A DNA stretch of 64,000 nucleotides from HLUCCA09 sp038745585 (GCA_038745585.1 JBCDLH010000003.1:333189-397188); one strand, 5' to 3'. Shown: positions 1-9,273, numbered from the stretch's first letter. Translations and numbers: made by a program. The notes: a model not told the origin generated them from the letters alone.

Positions 1-1
1 G

Positions 2-1666
2 GGCCGGGGCGATCGCCCGGCGGACCTCGTGCTGCGCGGCGGCCGGGTGCTCGACCTTGCCACGGGCGAGCTCCTGGACGGCGATGTCGCAATCGCCGGC
101 GGGCAGATCGTCGGCACCTGCGCAAGCTACGAAGGCCGCGATACCGTCGACGTGACTGGCCTGACGCTCGTGCCGGGCTTTATCGACACGCATCTGCATA
201 TCGAAAGCTCTCTCGTCACCCCGCTCGAATTCGACCGCTGCGTGACCCCGCGCGGCGTGACCACCGCGATCTGCGATCCCCACGAGATCGCCAACGTGAT
301 CGGCCCGTCCGGCGTGCAGTATTTTCAGGCAGCTGCCCAGCACATGCTGATGGATCTGCGCGTGCAGATCCCATCCTGCGTGCCCTCGACCCACATGGAG
401 ACAGCGGGCGCTGCGCTGAGTGCGGAGGACATCGCAGGGCTCATGGGGCACCGCTCGGGAATTGGGCTCGCTGAATTCATGAATTATCCCGGTGTGATCC
501 ACCGCGACCCAGAGGCGCTCGCCAAGCTCGCGCTTTTTGCCGGCGGCCATATCGACGGCCATTGCCCACTGCTCTCGGGGCGCGACCTCAACGCCTATAT
601 CGCCGCGGGCATCCGCACGGAGCACGAAGCGACCAGCGTCGAAGAGGCCCGTGAAAAGCTGCAAAAGGGCATGCGTGTGCTGATCCGCGAGGGCTCGGTC
701 TCCAAGGACCTCCACGCGCTCGCCCCGCTCCTGACCGAGCGCACGGCGCCCTATATGTGTCTTTGCACGGACGACCGGAATCCGCTTGATATCGATGAGC
801 ATGGCCATCTGGATTACTTGATCCGCACGCTGATCGGGCTCGGCTGCCCGCCGCTGGCCGTCTATCGTGCCGCCTCGCTCTCGGCGGCCGAAGCCTTTGG
901 CCTAAAGGATCGCGGACTCATCGCGCCGGGGCGGCGGGCGGATATTGTGGCGCTTTCAGATCTCGACACGTGCCAGGTCGAGCGGGTCTGGGCCGGGGGC
1001 ACGCCCGTCTCCGACGCGGCCTTTGCGGAGCGCGGCGCCCTACCGGTGGTGGGGCGGGCCTCCGTCAAAGCGCAACGGCTCGCGCCCGCGCAGTTTCGCC
1101 ACGCGTCCAACAAGGCCGCGACCGACATCATCGGCATCCGCGAGGGCCAGATCCTGACCGATCATCTGCGCGAGGACGTGCCCGTTGTCGACGGCGATCA
1201 GCGTCCGGCCCCGGCGCGCGACCTGATGCGCATCGCGGTCGTCGAACGGCACGGCAAGAACGGCAACATCGCGACAGGGTTCGTCCGCGGGTTTGGGATG
1301 CAAGCCGGCGCCGTCGCCTCGACCGTCTGCCACGACCATCACAACATCGTCTGCGTCGGCGCGGATTATGCCGACATGGCCGTCGCCGCGAACCGCCTGT
1401 CGGAGATCGAAGGGGGGTTCGTCGTCGCGCGAGACAGCGCTGTGCTTGCGGAGCTGGCGCTGCCGGTTGCGGGACTGATGAGCCTCGCGCCGTTCGAAGA
1501 GGTGCGCGCGCGGCTCGAAGAGCTGCGCCGGGCCGCGCGCACGCTCGGGATCGAACTCGAAGAGCCGTTCCTCCAACTGGCGTTCCTCGCGCTGCCGGTG
1601 ATCCCGGCCCTCAAGATCACCGACCGCGGCATGGTCGACGTCACGAAGTTCGAAATCATCGCGTAG
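2..1666 (+). CDS. ade: adenine deaminase, 5'-truncated by window edge
   Basis: Deaminates adenine to hypoxanthine in purine salvage; cytoplasmic metal-dependent amidohydrolase. The metal-binding motif GFIDTHLHIESS sits near the N-terminus, with CDPHEIANV and DGHCPLLSG further in. The C-terminal adenine deaminase domain includes KNGNIATGFVRGFG and VCHDHHNIVCVG. The reading frame stays open upstream of the GTG at 29 (residues GRGDRPADLVLRGGRV), and the ADLVLRGG stretch is normal for the family. The true start is therefore outside the window. At least 545 residues are present, close to full length. It is followed by a 331-bp non-coding stretch and convergent modC. Confidence 0.95.
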   Translation, partial: GRGDRPADLVLRGGRVLDLATGELLDGDVAIAGGQIVGTCASYEGRDTVDVTGLTLVPGFIDTHLHIESSLVTPLEFDRCVTPRGVTTAICDPHEIANVIGPSGVQYFQAAAQHMLMDLRVQIPSCVPSTHMETAGAALSAEDIAGLMGHRSGIGLAEFMNYPGVIHRDPEALAKLALFAGGHIDGHCPLLSGRDLNAYIAAGIRTEHEATSVEEAREKLQKGMRVLIREGSVSKDLHALAPLLTERTAPYMCLCTDDRNPLDIDEHGHLDYLIRTLIGLGCPPLAVYRAASLSAAEAFGLKDRGLIAPGRRADIVALSDLDTCQVERVWAGGTPVSDAAFAERGALPVVGRASVKAQRLAPAQFRHASNKAATDIIGIREGQILTDHLREDVPVVDGDQRPAPARDLMRIAVVERHGKNGNIATGFVRGFGMQAGAVASTVCHDHHNIVCVGADYADMAVAANRLSEIEGGFVVARDSAVLAELALPVAGLMSLAPFEEVRARLEELRRAARTLGIELEEPFLQLAFLALPVIPALKITDRGMVDVTKFEIIA

Positions 1667-1997
1667 GGGCTCGGTCGACCCTGGGCATAGGGCCGTCACC
1701 GTGGGCGGGCGCAATGATCGCGAGCGGCCCCCCTGATCGCGCTTGAGGCCGGGGTGATGGGACAAGCGCCAGGGCGCGTCGTCAAAGCCGATGGGCCCCG
1801 TGGAAGCGCCGTCGCTCTGCGGCGGGATGGCGCCTGCTCTTTCTTGGCGCAAAGCGCGGAGCGAGGAGGAAATCGGCTGCTCTAACGCGTGCCGCCTCGC
1901 CGTTGAAGCGCCAAGCTACGGGGGCGCATTGGCGCAGCATGCGGGTTGGCATGGCCGCGCCACTGGTGCCGAGATCGATGGCACCTCCCCTCCGACC
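1667..1997. other. 331-bp intergenic region between convergent genes
   Basis: It separates the 3' ends of ade (+) and modC (-). Open frames on both strands here are out-of-frame extensions of the high-GC neighbours and match nothing I recognise. A weak stem (GCGCC/GGCGC) lies around 1829-1850. I see no T-run terminator, tRNA or repeat. Confidence 0.5.
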
Positions 1998-3080
1998 TCA
2001 GCTCCCGACATTCCCAGGCGCGACCGCGATGGACTTGACGATGGCGTAGACGTTTGCGCCCTCCGCCAAGGACAAAGCGCTGACCGAGCGCCGGGTCACG
2101 CGCGCGAGGACGGCGCCTGCGGCCGTGTCGAGCGAGATAAGCGCGCCGGGCCCTTCGCCCTCTCGCACGGCGCGCACCGTGGCGGGCAGAATGTTGAGCG
2201 CAGAGAGCCCCTCGGGCCGACCGCGTGCGAGGATGACGTCATTGGCCGGCAGGCGCACGCGCAGCGCTGTCCCCGGCGCGCGGCCGATATGGGGCAGAAA
2301 AAGCGGCAGCCCGCCTGCATCGAGCTCGGTCAACCCATCGTTGTGGTGCTGCGCCACGCGTACGGTAAGCACCGCGCCGGCCTCCCGCGCGCCGAGCGGC
2401 GTGACGGTGGGATCGGCCAGCACGTCCGATGCCGGGCCCTGACGCACGACGCGCCCGGCTTCGAGCGCGATGACAGTCGTTGCCAGCCGGGCGACCTCTT
2501 CGGCGGCGTGGCTGACGTAAAGGATCGGCACATCCGTCTCGTCGCGAAGCCGCTCGAGATAGGGCAGGATCTCTGCCTTTCGCGCGGCATCCAGCGCGGC
2601 GAGCGGCTCGTCGGCCAGGATCAGGAGCGGCCGGGCGAGCAGCGCGCGCCCAATGGCCACGCGCGCCCGCTCGCCGCCCGAGAGACCGGCGGGGCGCCGG
2701 TCAAGGAGGGGCGCGATCCCGAGCATCGCCACGACATGTTCGAGGCTCGGTTCGCCCGCACCGACGGGCGTGAAGCGGCGCCCGTAAAGGAGGTTCCCGC
2801 GGACGGTGAGATGCGGAAAGAGCCGCCCGTCTTGAAAGATATAGCCAAGTCGGCGCCGCGCGGTCGGCCGGTCGATCCGCTGGGCTGTATCGAGCACGAC
2901 CTGTCCTGCGATCTCGATCCGCCCGCGGTCCGGACGCAGGAGCCCCGCCACTGCGTGCACGACACTCGTCTTGCCCGCGCCCGACCGGCCGAAGAGCACG
3001 GTCACGCCGGGCGGCGCAGCGAATGCGACGTCGAGCGAGAAGTCGCCCAGACGGTGTTCGATCTCGACCCGCAGCGTCAT
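1998..3080 (-). CDS. modC: molybdate ABC transporter ATP-binding protein
   Basis: ATPase of the molybdate importer ModABC, at the inner face of the cytoplasmic membrane. It has Walker A GRSGAGKT (residues 31-38), signature LSGGERARVAIGRAL, Walker B LLILADEPLAALD and a switch His in YVSHAAEEV. The C-terminal third is the TOBE/Mop-like oxyanion-binding domain typical of ModC. About 360 residues, the usual length. The ATG at 3080 is chosen over a GTG two codons upstream because GAGGTG lies at good spacing before it. modB ends 18 bp upstream, so this is the last gene of the modABC operon. Confidence 0.95.
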   Translation of the reverse strand: MTLRVEIEHRLGDFSLDVAFAAPPGVTVLFGRSGAGKTSVVHAVAGLLRPDRGRIEIAGQVVLDTAQRIDRPTARRRLGYIFQDGRLFPHLTVRGNLLYGRRFTPVGAGEPSLEHVVAMLGIAPLLDRRPAGLSGGERARVAIGRALLARPLLILADEPLAALDAARKAEILPYLERLRDETDVPILYVSHAAEEVARLATTVIALEAGRVVRQGPASDVLADPTVTPLGAREAGAVLTVRVAQHHNDGLTELDAGGLPLFLPHIGRAPGTALRVRLPANDVILARGRPEGLSALNILPATVRAVREGEGPGALISLDTAAGAVLARVTRRSVSALSLAEGANVYAIVKSIAVAPGNVGS

Positions 3081-3098
3081 TCCCACGTCACCTCGGTG

Positions 3099-3794
3099 TC
3101 ACCCGCGGGCAACCCGGGCGGAGACGCGCCGGGCCAAGACCTCGGAGAGGAGCAGAGCGCCCATGGCCACCGCGACCGAGACGAGAACGAGCCGCAGCGC
3201 CGCGCTCTCTCCGCCCGGCACCTGCAGGAAGGCGTAGATCGCCGAGGGCACGGTCTGCGTCTGGCCGGGGATGTTGGACACAAAGGTGATCGTTGCGCCG
3301 AATTCCCCCATCGCTTTGGCGAAGGCAAGGATCGCACCCGCCAGGATCCCCGGCAAGATCAGCGGTAGCGTGACCGTCAAAAAGACCCAGCCCCGGGGCG
3401 CCCCGAGCGTCGCTGCCGCCTCCTCGAGCCGCGGGTCGACCGCTTCGAGCGAGAGCCGGATCGCGCGCACCATGAGCGGAAACGCCATGACCGCTGCCGC
3501 AAGCGCGGCGCCTGTCCAGCGAAACGCGATGGGCAAACCGAGCGCATCCAGCACTTGCCCGCCCGGACCCATCGGCCCGAAGGCGAGAAGCAAGAGATAG
3601 CCGGTGACGACCGGAGGCAGGATGAGCGGCAGATGGACGAGCCCGTTTAGGATCTGCTTGCCGGGAAAGGACCAGCGCGCCAGCGCGTAGGCCGCCAAAA
3701 GGCCAAGCGGCAGGCTCGCCAGCGTCGCCACCGCCGAGACGCGAAGCGACAAGCGCACCGCCTGCCATTCCTCTGGTCCGAGCCAGTCAAGCAT
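3099..3794 (-). CDS. modB: molybdate ABC transporter permease
   Basis: Inner-membrane permease of the molybdate importer; 231 residues with about five to six hydrophobic segments. It carries the binding-protein-dependent transport signature region (EEAAATLGAPRGWVFLTV) that docks on ModC. The open frame extends much further upstream, but MLDWLGPEEW at 3794 is the sensible start: it gives the family length and lies 13 bp after modA. It is the middle gene of modABC. Confidence 0.94.
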   Translation of the reverse strand: MLDWLGPEEWQAVRLSLRVSAVATLASLPLGLLAAYALARWSFPGKQILNGLVHLPLILPPVVTGYLLLLAFGPMGPGGQVLDALGLPIAFRWTGAALAAAVMAFPLMVRAIRLSLEAVDPRLEEAAATLGAPRGWVFLTVTLPLILPGILAGAILAFAKAMGEFGATITFVSNIPGQTQTVPSAIYAFLQVPGGESAALRLVLVSVAVAMGALLLSEVLARRVSARVARG

Positions 3795-3807
3795 GCTCAG
3801 TATCCCC

Positions 3808-4584
3808 TCACGGGACCGGGCCGAGGGGGGTAAAGCCCTGCGCCTCGAAGACGGCGCGCGCCGGCGCGCTTCTGAGGTAGGCAAGAAAAGCGCGCGCACG
3901 GGCCGGATCTCCGGCGGCAGTCGCAGCGGCGGGGTAGACGATCGGCGGATGGCTCTCGGGCGGGAAGGTGGCAAGTGCCGAGACGCGGGGCTCGGCGCGG
4001 GCGTCGCTGCCATAAACGATCCCGAGCGGGGTCGCGCCGACGGCGACGAGGGCGAGCGCGGCACGGACGTTGTCGGTCTGCGCAACTTGGGTCGAGATCC
4101 CCTCCCAGAGCCCAAGCGCGGTCAACGCCGCCTTGCCGTAGATCCCGGCCGGGACAGCGTCGACGAGCGCCATGGCAAGCCGTTCCGTGCCAAGGCGGGA
4201 CGCGAGACCCGTGGCGGCGGTGAGATCGACGGGTGCCGCGCCTGCCGGCCCAATCAGAACGAGCGAGTTGCCCAAAAGGTCCACGCGTGTGCCGGGTGCG
4301 AGGCGCCCCTCCGCCGCCAAGCTGTCCATCCAGGCGGTGTTGGCCGAGACAAAGACGTCGGCCGGGGCGCCTGCGGCGATCTGCCGTGCGAGTGTCGAGG
4401 AGCCCGCAAAGGACAGCGTCACGTCGTTTCCGGTCTCCGCCTCCCACGCGCGGGCGATCTCGGTCAGTGCCGTGCCTGTCGAGGCCGCCGCGAAAACCGT
4501 GAGCGCCCGCTCTTTCGCTTGCCCCGATGCAGAGACCGCGACCACGAGAGTGAGGCAGAGAAGCGTGCGCGCGAGCTTGCCCAT
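3808..4584 (-). CDS. modA: molybdate-binding periplasmic protein
   Basis: Periplasmic substrate-binding protein of the molybdate/tungstate importer; 258 residues. A Sec signal peptide (MGKLARTLLCLTLVVAVSAS, cleavage near residue 23) precedes the mature start ALTVFAAASTGTALTEIA. Oxyanion-binding motifs FAAAS, FAGSSTLARQI and GAPADVFVSAN are visible. The ATG follows the stop of the upstream regulator gene by only 3 bp, so it has no room for its own promoter and is probably co-transcribed with that gene unless a promoter lies inside it. Confidence 0.95.
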   Translation of the reverse strand: MGKLARTLLCLTLVVAVSASGQAKERALTVFAAASTGTALTEIARAWEAETGNDVTLSFAGSSTLARQIAAGAPADVFVSANTAWMDSLAAEGRLAPGTRVDLLGNSLVLIGPAGAAPVDLTAATGLASRLGTERLAMALVDAVPAGIYGKAALTALGLWEGISTQVAQTDNVRAALALVAVGATPLGIVYGSDARAEPRVSALATFPPESHPPIVYPAAATAAGDPARARAFLAYLRSAPARAVFEAQGFTPLGPVP

Positions 4585-4587
4585 GGC

Positions 4588-6006
4588 TCAGCTTTCGTAG
4601 CGTGTCCGCCCGCGCCGGTCCGCATCGACCGGCAGGCGGATATGGAGCGGAGCATGCGCGCGCTGGGGGCAGGCCTGACGCGGGCACCGGCGGCAGGCGA
4701 TCCCGATCTGGAGCGGATGGGTGCGTTCGGCCTCTGACAGACCATCGGCATAGACGACGCGGTCCGTTTCCTCCGCCGCGCAGCCCAAGACGACGACGAG
4801 CCGCCGGTCCTGGGTCGCGCGGTTAAAGACCGGGCGGTCGGTTGTCCGCGTGACGGTGAGAAATCGCGCGCCGTCCGGGAGCTCGACGAAATGGGGTTGG
4901 AGGACGCCGGGCGCACGGAACGCGCCGTGAATGTCCCAGACGGGGCAGGAGCCGCCCTGTTCGGCCAGATCGAACGGCGTCGCGTTGAACCTTTTGGTGA
5001 CGTTGCCCGCCCGGTCCACCCTCAGAAAGAAGAACGACACGCCCCGCGCGCCTTCGCGGCTGAGCGTCGTCAGCCGCTGGCAGACCTGCTCAAAGGTCAC
5101 GCCAAAGGCCGCTGCGAGGCGGTCGATGTCGTAGCGTGTGTCCTCTGCCAGGGCGAGGAACGTGTCGTAGGGCATCAGAAAGGCAGCCGCGAAATAGTTG
5201 GTGAGCTCTACGCCAAGACGCGCGCGGCCCTCGCCGGGCAAAATGCCGCTCTCTTGGCACAGCCGCTCGACCTCGCCCGCCGAGGCCAGCAGGCCGACAA
5301 CGTGGGCGAGTTGGAAGACACGGTTGGCATGGTCGAGCGCGTCCGACAGCGTGACTTGCCGCGCGTCCCGGTCAAACAGGCGCAACGTGTCGGGCATGTC
5401 TTCGAGCGGGGCGACGCGGGCTAGGATGCCGTGCTCGACCCGCAAATAGCGTTTGAGCGATCCGTAAAGGTCGTCCGCCGCGCCGCCGACCCGCTCGCGC
5501 AGCGCCTCCGCCCGACGTTCGAGCCGCTCGAAATGCGTGTGGTGGTGGCGAAAAAAATCATGGATCGCGGTTTCGGGAGAGGTCGAGACAAGGCCCAACG
5601 CCACATCGCGGCCGGAAATGTGACCGGCGAGCCCGCTCAACCGCTCGGCGAGTCGCCGGTGACTCGTATGGAGGCTCAGGAAGCGCTCGACGACGCCCGG
5701 GGCATGGTCGATTGCGGCGCGCAATTCGGCGAGATCGGGCGGCGCGTCGCCAAAGAAGGGGTCGCGCACGGCCGCGCGCAGCTCCGGAAGGCGTGCGGCA
5801 TCGTCGTTGGCCACGAGCGCGCGCCAATCGACGCCGTATTCCTCGGTGATCGCGAGGAGGACCTTGACCGAAAGCGAGCGCTGATTTGACTCCAGCAAAT
5901 TGACGTAAGTCGACGAGATCCCAAGGCGGCGCGCCATCTGCGCTTGGGTCTCCCCGGTGTCGCGGCGCAGCTGGCGCAGGCGCGGGCCAACGAACGTCTT
6001 CTCCAT
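4588..6006 (-). CDS. XRE-family short-chain acyl-CoA regulator (ScfR/PccR/RamB-like)
   Basis: Cytoplasmic transcription regulator, 472 residues. An N-terminal XRE helix-turn-helix (about residues 8-62: TQAQMARRLGISSTYVNLLE) is followed by an IrrE-like middle domain with LGVELTNYFAAAFLMPYD, where the usual HExxH is not evident. A DUF2083-type C-terminus contains a cysteine cluster (CRRCPRQACPQRAHAPL). Relatives (RamB, PccR, MccR) control glyoxylate, propionate and acyl-CoA metabolism. It is divergent from tctC and directly upstream of modABC. Operator-like repeats abut its start codon, suggesting autoregulation. The ligand cannot be read from the sequence. Confidence 0.88.
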   Translation of the reverse strand: MEKTFVGPRLRQLRRDTGETQAQMARRLGISSTYVNLLESNQRSLSVKVLLAITEEYGVDWRALVANDDAARLPELRAAVRDPFFGDAPPDLAELRAAIDHAPGVVERFLSLHTSHRRLAERLSGLAGHISGRDVALGLVSTSPETAIHDFFRHHHTHFERLERRAEALRERVGGAADDLYGSLKRYLRVEHGILARVAPLEDMPDTLRLFDRDARQVTLSDALDHANRVFQLAHVVGLLASAGEVERLCQESGILPGEGRARLGVELTNYFAAAFLMPYDTFLALAEDTRYDIDRLAAAFGVTFEQVCQRLTTLSREGARGVSFFFLRVDRAGNVTKRFNATPFDLAEQGGSCPVWDIHGAFRAPGVLQPHFVELPDGARFLTVTRTTDRPVFNRATQDRRLVVVLGCAAEETDRVVYADGLSEAERTHPLQIGIACRRCPRQACPQRAHAPLHIRLPVDADRRGRTRYES

Positions 6007-6008
6007 AT

Positions 6009-6043
6009 TTACAAAGTTACAAAACCGGAAGTTGTAATTGCAA
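6009..6043. promoter_or_regulatory. candidate operator for the ScfR-like regulator
   Basis: Directly upstream of the regulator ATG are TTACAAA (6009-6015) and TTACAAA (6017-6023) in direct repeat, then TTGTAA (6032-6037) and TTGCAA (6038-6043). TTACAA (6017-6022) and TTGTAA (6032-6037) form an inverted repeat with a 9-bp spacer. AT-rich TTTGCAAA-like sites are known for RamB/PccR relatives. The position between divergent scfR and tctC fits autoregulation and possible control of the tct operon. Confidence 0.55.
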
Positions 6044-6170
6044 GCAAAAACTAACCGACTCGTTAATTTCGTGCGATCACCGGGTTGCGACTAGAAATTT
6101 CACGGGCGGCGGCGCATTAGCTAAAAGGACACGTGGCGGAAGGTCGCGGGTCTGACAGGGAGAACACAAC

Positions 6171-7148
6171 ATGATCTACAACTTCACTCGCCGGGCTGCA
6201 CTTGCTACGGCAGCGTCTGCAATGATCGTCGCTGGCCCTGCCGTTGCGGAGGGCTGGCAGCCGCAGAAGCCGGTCGAAATGGTCATCATGGCTGGTCAAG
6301 GCGGCGGAGCCGACCGTCTGGCACGGCTCTTTCAGTCGATGATCCAGAAAGAGGATCTCGCCAGCATGCCGGTTCTTCCGGTCAACAAGGGCGGTGGGTC
6401 CGGTGCCGAGGCGCTGCGCTATCTCAAGGACAAGGACGGCGACGCCCATACGATTATGGCAACGCTGAACTCCTATTACACCACGCCCCTGCGCACCGAC
6501 ATTGGCGTCGACATCGAGGAATTCACCCCGATCGCACGCATGGCTGTCGACACGTTCGTGCTCTGGGTGAATGCCGACAGCGACATCACCACGCTCGACG
6601 AGTATGTCGAAGCGGTGAAGGCCGCGGGCGGCGAGTGGAAGATGGGCGGCACGGGCACCGGCCAAGAAGACAGCCTGGTGACGGCGATGCTCTCCGAAGA
6701 GTTTGGCCTCGACATCACCTATGTGCCCTATTCGGGCGGTGGTGATGTGGCCAAAGCCCTTATCGGCGGTCACATCGACTCAACGGTCAACAACCCCTCC
6801 GAGCAGCTCGGCTTTTACAAAGCCGGCGCTTCGCGCCCGATCGCGACCTTCACGGCAGAGCGAATCGAGAGCTTCCCGGACACGCCGACGATGACCGAAC
6901 TCGGCTATCCGATGACCTATGGCATGCAGCGCTCTTTCGTCGGCCCGGCCAACATGCCGGCCGAGGCCGTTGCCTACTACACCGAGATGTTTGAGCAGCT
7001 CAGCCAGCTCGAAGAGTGGCAGACCTACACGTCCGAGTCCGCGCTCGACCCCGACTTCCTGACGGGTGAGGCGCTGCAAGCCTACTTCCTCGAAGAGCGT
7101 CAGAAGCACGCCGAGATCCTCGAGGCGATGGGCGAAGGTTCGTCCTGA
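6171..7148 (+). CDS. tctC: tripartite tricarboxylate transporter substrate-binding protein (TctC family)
   Basis: Periplasmic binding protein of a TTT-family carboxylate importer; 325 residues. The signal peptide carries a twin arginine (TRRAALATAASA) and ends near AVAEG, so Tat or Sec export is possible. The mature part has the Bug/TctC fold markers VEMVIMAGQGGGADRLA and DITYVPYSGGGDVAKALIGG. RBS AGGGAG precedes the ATG. It is first in a tctC-tctB-tctA-ligase operon. The exact carboxylate cannot be deduced. Confidence 0.92.
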   Translation: MIYNFTRRAALATAASAMIVAGPAVAEGWQPQKPVEMVIMAGQGGGADRLARLFQSMIQKEDLASMPVLPVNKGGGSGAEALRYLKDKDGDAHTIMATLNSYYTTPLRTDIGVDIEEFTPIARMAVDTFVLWVNADSDITTLDEYVEAVKAAGGEWKMGGTGTGQEDSLVTAMLSEEFGLDITYVPYSGGGDVAKALIGGHIDSTVNNPSEQLGFYKAGASRPIATFTAERIESFPDTPTMTELGYPMTYGMQRSFVGPANMPAEAVAYYTEMFEQLSQLEEWQTYTSESALDPDFLTGEALQAYFLEERQKHAEILEAMGEGSS

Positions 7149-7168
7149 TCCTCGCGACTTGAGACCAG

Positions 7169-7226
7169 CGGGGGCAGGGCCAGATCGGGCGCTGCCCCCG
7201 TTTGCGTCGCGCCGCGCGCGCGACGC
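7169..7226 (+). terminator. tandem stem-loops between tctC and tctB
   Basis: A perfect 9-bp stem (CGGGGGCAG 7169-7177 with CTGCCCCCG 7192-7200) is followed by TTT. Next comes a perfect 8-bp stem (GCGTCGCG 7204-7211 with CGCGACGC 7219-7226). The T-run is short, so this is more likely a partial terminator or an mRNA 3'-end stabiliser that keeps the binding-protein message in excess over the membrane subunits. Confidence 0.7.
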
Positions 7227-7257
7227 GGGCTTCCGGACGACACCATAGGGGGCAGCC

Positions 7258-7743
7258 ATGCTTCTCGCTGATCGCCTGATCGCGCTCGCCATTATCGGCG
7301 TGAGCGTCTACTTCATGTGGCATGCGACCGTGCTCCCCATCGGCTGGGAAGGCGAGAGCGGCGGACCGGGCGGCGGCGCGTTTCCGTTTTGGCTCTCGCT
7401 TGTCATGGCGCTCTGCGCGATCGGCATCCTTGTCCGCTCCATCGGCGCCAAGGATGTCAGCCGGTTTTTCGACACCGATACGCTCCGCGCCGTCTTTTCG
7501 GTCGCCGTCGCGCTGCTGGCGACGATCGCACTCATCCCCTACGCCGGCAGCTACATCGCCATCATCCTCTTCCTGCTGTGGTATCTGAAGCTTTATGGCA
7601 AGCATTCCTGGGCCGTCGTCTTGCCGCTCGTGGTCGGCACGCCGATCTTCCTTTTCTTCTTCTTCGAGGTGACGCTGAGGATCCTTTTGCCGAAGGGGTG
7701 GACAGAGCCCTTCTTCTTCCCGCTCTACGCGATGTTCTTCTGA
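7258..7743 (+). CDS. tctB: tripartite tricarboxylate transporter small membrane subunit (TctB family)
   Basis: Small integral membrane subunit of the TTT importer, 161 residues with four hydrophobic segments. The spacing is typical of TctB (DUF1468): an N-terminal helix, a loop with GGPGGGAFPFW, and three C-terminal helices. It lies between tctC and tctA, 12 bp before tctA, and works with them as the permease complex. Confidence 0.88.
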   Translation: MLLADRLIALAIIGVSVYFMWHATVLPIGWEGESGGPGGGAFPFWLSLVMALCAIGILVRSIGAKDVSRFFDTDTLRAVFSVAVALLATIALIPYAGSYIAIILFLLWYLKLYGKHSWAVVLPLVVGTPIFLFFFFEVTLRILLPKGWTEPFFFPLYAMFF

Positions 7744-7755
7744 GGGGTCTGGGTC

Positions 7756-9273
7756 ATGGATGTTTTCGCCACCCTGATGGACGGGTTCGCGACGTCGCTG
7801 TCGCCGTTGAACCTGATGATTGTGCTGCTCGGCGTCACCGCGGGCCTCTTCATCGGCGCCATGCCGGGGCTTGGCTCTGTCAATGGCGTGGCCATCGTGC
7901 TGCCGCTCACCTTCATTGTCCCGCCGTCCTCGGCGATCATCCTGCTCTGCGCGATTTACTATGGCGCGATGTATGGTGGTGCCGTCTCGTCGATCCTGCT
8001 TGGGATCCCGGGCGCCTCGACGGCTGTCGCCACGACATTCGACGGGCGGCCCATGGCGCAGCAGGGCCGGGCCGGGCTCGCGCTCATCGCCGCCGCAGTC
8101 GCGTCGTTCATCGGCGGTACGATCTCGGTCATTCTCTTCACGCTCTTTGCACAGCCCCTCGCGGACGTCGCGCTCGCCTTCGGCCCGGCTGAGGAGTTTG
8201 CGCTCGTGCTATTGGCGTTCACGACCTTCGTGGGCCTCGGGGGCGACGATATCCTGAAGACGATCATCATGATCTGTCTCGGTCTCGTTCTCTCTACCGT
8301 CGGGCTTGACCTCATCTCGGGCCAGCCGCGGCTCATCTTCGGCGATTTGCCTGGCTTTTATGCCGGGATCTCGTTCCTCGTCCTCGCCATTGGCGTCTAT
8401 GGCGTGGGCGAGGTGCTCCACACCATCGAGACGTCGAAATCTGCGCCGATGGTCACGCCTGCCAAGATCACATTCCGCGAGCTCGGCCACGGCATTCGCG
8501 AGATGAATAAGCTCTGGCGCACGATGAGCTTTGGCTCGTTTATGGGCTTTTTCGTGGGCATGCTGCCGGCCGCGGGCGCAACGCCCGCCTCGCTGATGGC
8601 CTATGGCATGTCAAAGACGATGTCGAAAAAGCCCGAGACCTTTGGCAAGGGCAACATCGAGGGCGTGGCCGCGCCCGAGACGGCCAACAATGCGGCGTCG
8701 ACGGGCTCGCTCCTGCCCATGTTAACGCTGGGCATTCCGGGCTCGCCTACCACTGCGCTGCTCCTTGGCGGCATGGTGATGTGGGGGCTGGTGCCCGGGC
8801 CGATGCTCTTTATCGAGCAACCCGACTTCGTCTGGGGCCTCATCTCGTCGCTCTACACCGCCAATCTCGCCGCCGTGCTGATCAACCTCGCGCTGATCCC
8901 GCTCTTTGTCTGGGCGCTCAGGATGCCGTTCACGATCCTCTGCGCGATGGTGCTTGTCCTTTGCATTGTGGGCGGCTTCGCCCCGAGCCAGAAGCTCCAC
9001 GATGTGTGGCTGATCGCGGGCTTTGGCATTGCGGGATACCTGCTGCGCAAAGCCGATTACCCGCTGGCGCCGCTCGTTCTCGCGCTTGTCCTCGGCCCGC
9101 TGATGGAGCGGAGTTTCCGTCAGACGCTGATCGCAGAACAGGGCAACATCCTTGCCTTTGTCGAGCGCCCGCTCTCGGGGACGTTCATGGCGCTGGCCTT
9201 GCTGTTCTTCCTGTTGCCGCTCTTTAAGTATCTGCGTAAGGCGCGAAAATCGAAGGTCGCCCCGGCGGAGTGA
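7756..9273 (+). CDS. tctA: tripartite tricarboxylate transporter permease (TctA family)
   Basis: Large membrane subunit of the TTT importer, 505 residues with roughly twelve hydrophobic segments. It shows the family signatures GAMPGLGSVNGVAIVLPLTF near residues 34-54, and VGMLPAAGATPASLMAYG and TLGIPGSPTTALLLGGM in the second half. It couples ion flux to carboxylate uptake in the cytoplasmic membrane. The following ligase gene starts 60 bp later, consistent with one transcription unit. Confidence 0.94.
   Translation: MDVFATLMDGFATSLSPLNLMIVLLGVTAGLFIGAMPGLGSVNGVAIVLPLTFIVPPSSAIILLCAIYYGAMYGGAVSSILLGIPGASTAVATTFDGRPMAQQGRAGLALIAAAVASFIGGTISVILFTLFAQPLADVALAFGPAEEFALVLLAFTTFVGLGGDDILKTIIMICLGLVLSTVGLDLISGQPRLIFGDLPGFYAGISFLVLAIGVYGVGEVLHTIETSKSAPMVTPAKITFRELGHGIREMNKLWRTMSFGSFMGFFVGMLPAAGATPASLMAYGMSKTMSKKPETFGKGNIEGVAAPETANNAASTGSLLPMLTLGIPGSPTTALLLGGMVMWGLVPGPMLFIEQPDFVWGLISSLYTANLAAVLINLALIPLFVWALRMPFTILCAMVLVLCIVGGFAPSQKLHDVWLIAGFGIAGYLLRKADYPLAPLVLALVLGPLMERSFRQTLIAEQGNILAFVERPLSGTFMALALLFFLLPLFKYLRKARKSKVAPAE

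Noticed and set aside
1791..3368. 525-codon open frame on the plus strand
   Set aside because: It is antisense to modC/modB, with no recognisable domain and Arg/Gly/His-rich composition typical of high-GC shadow frames.
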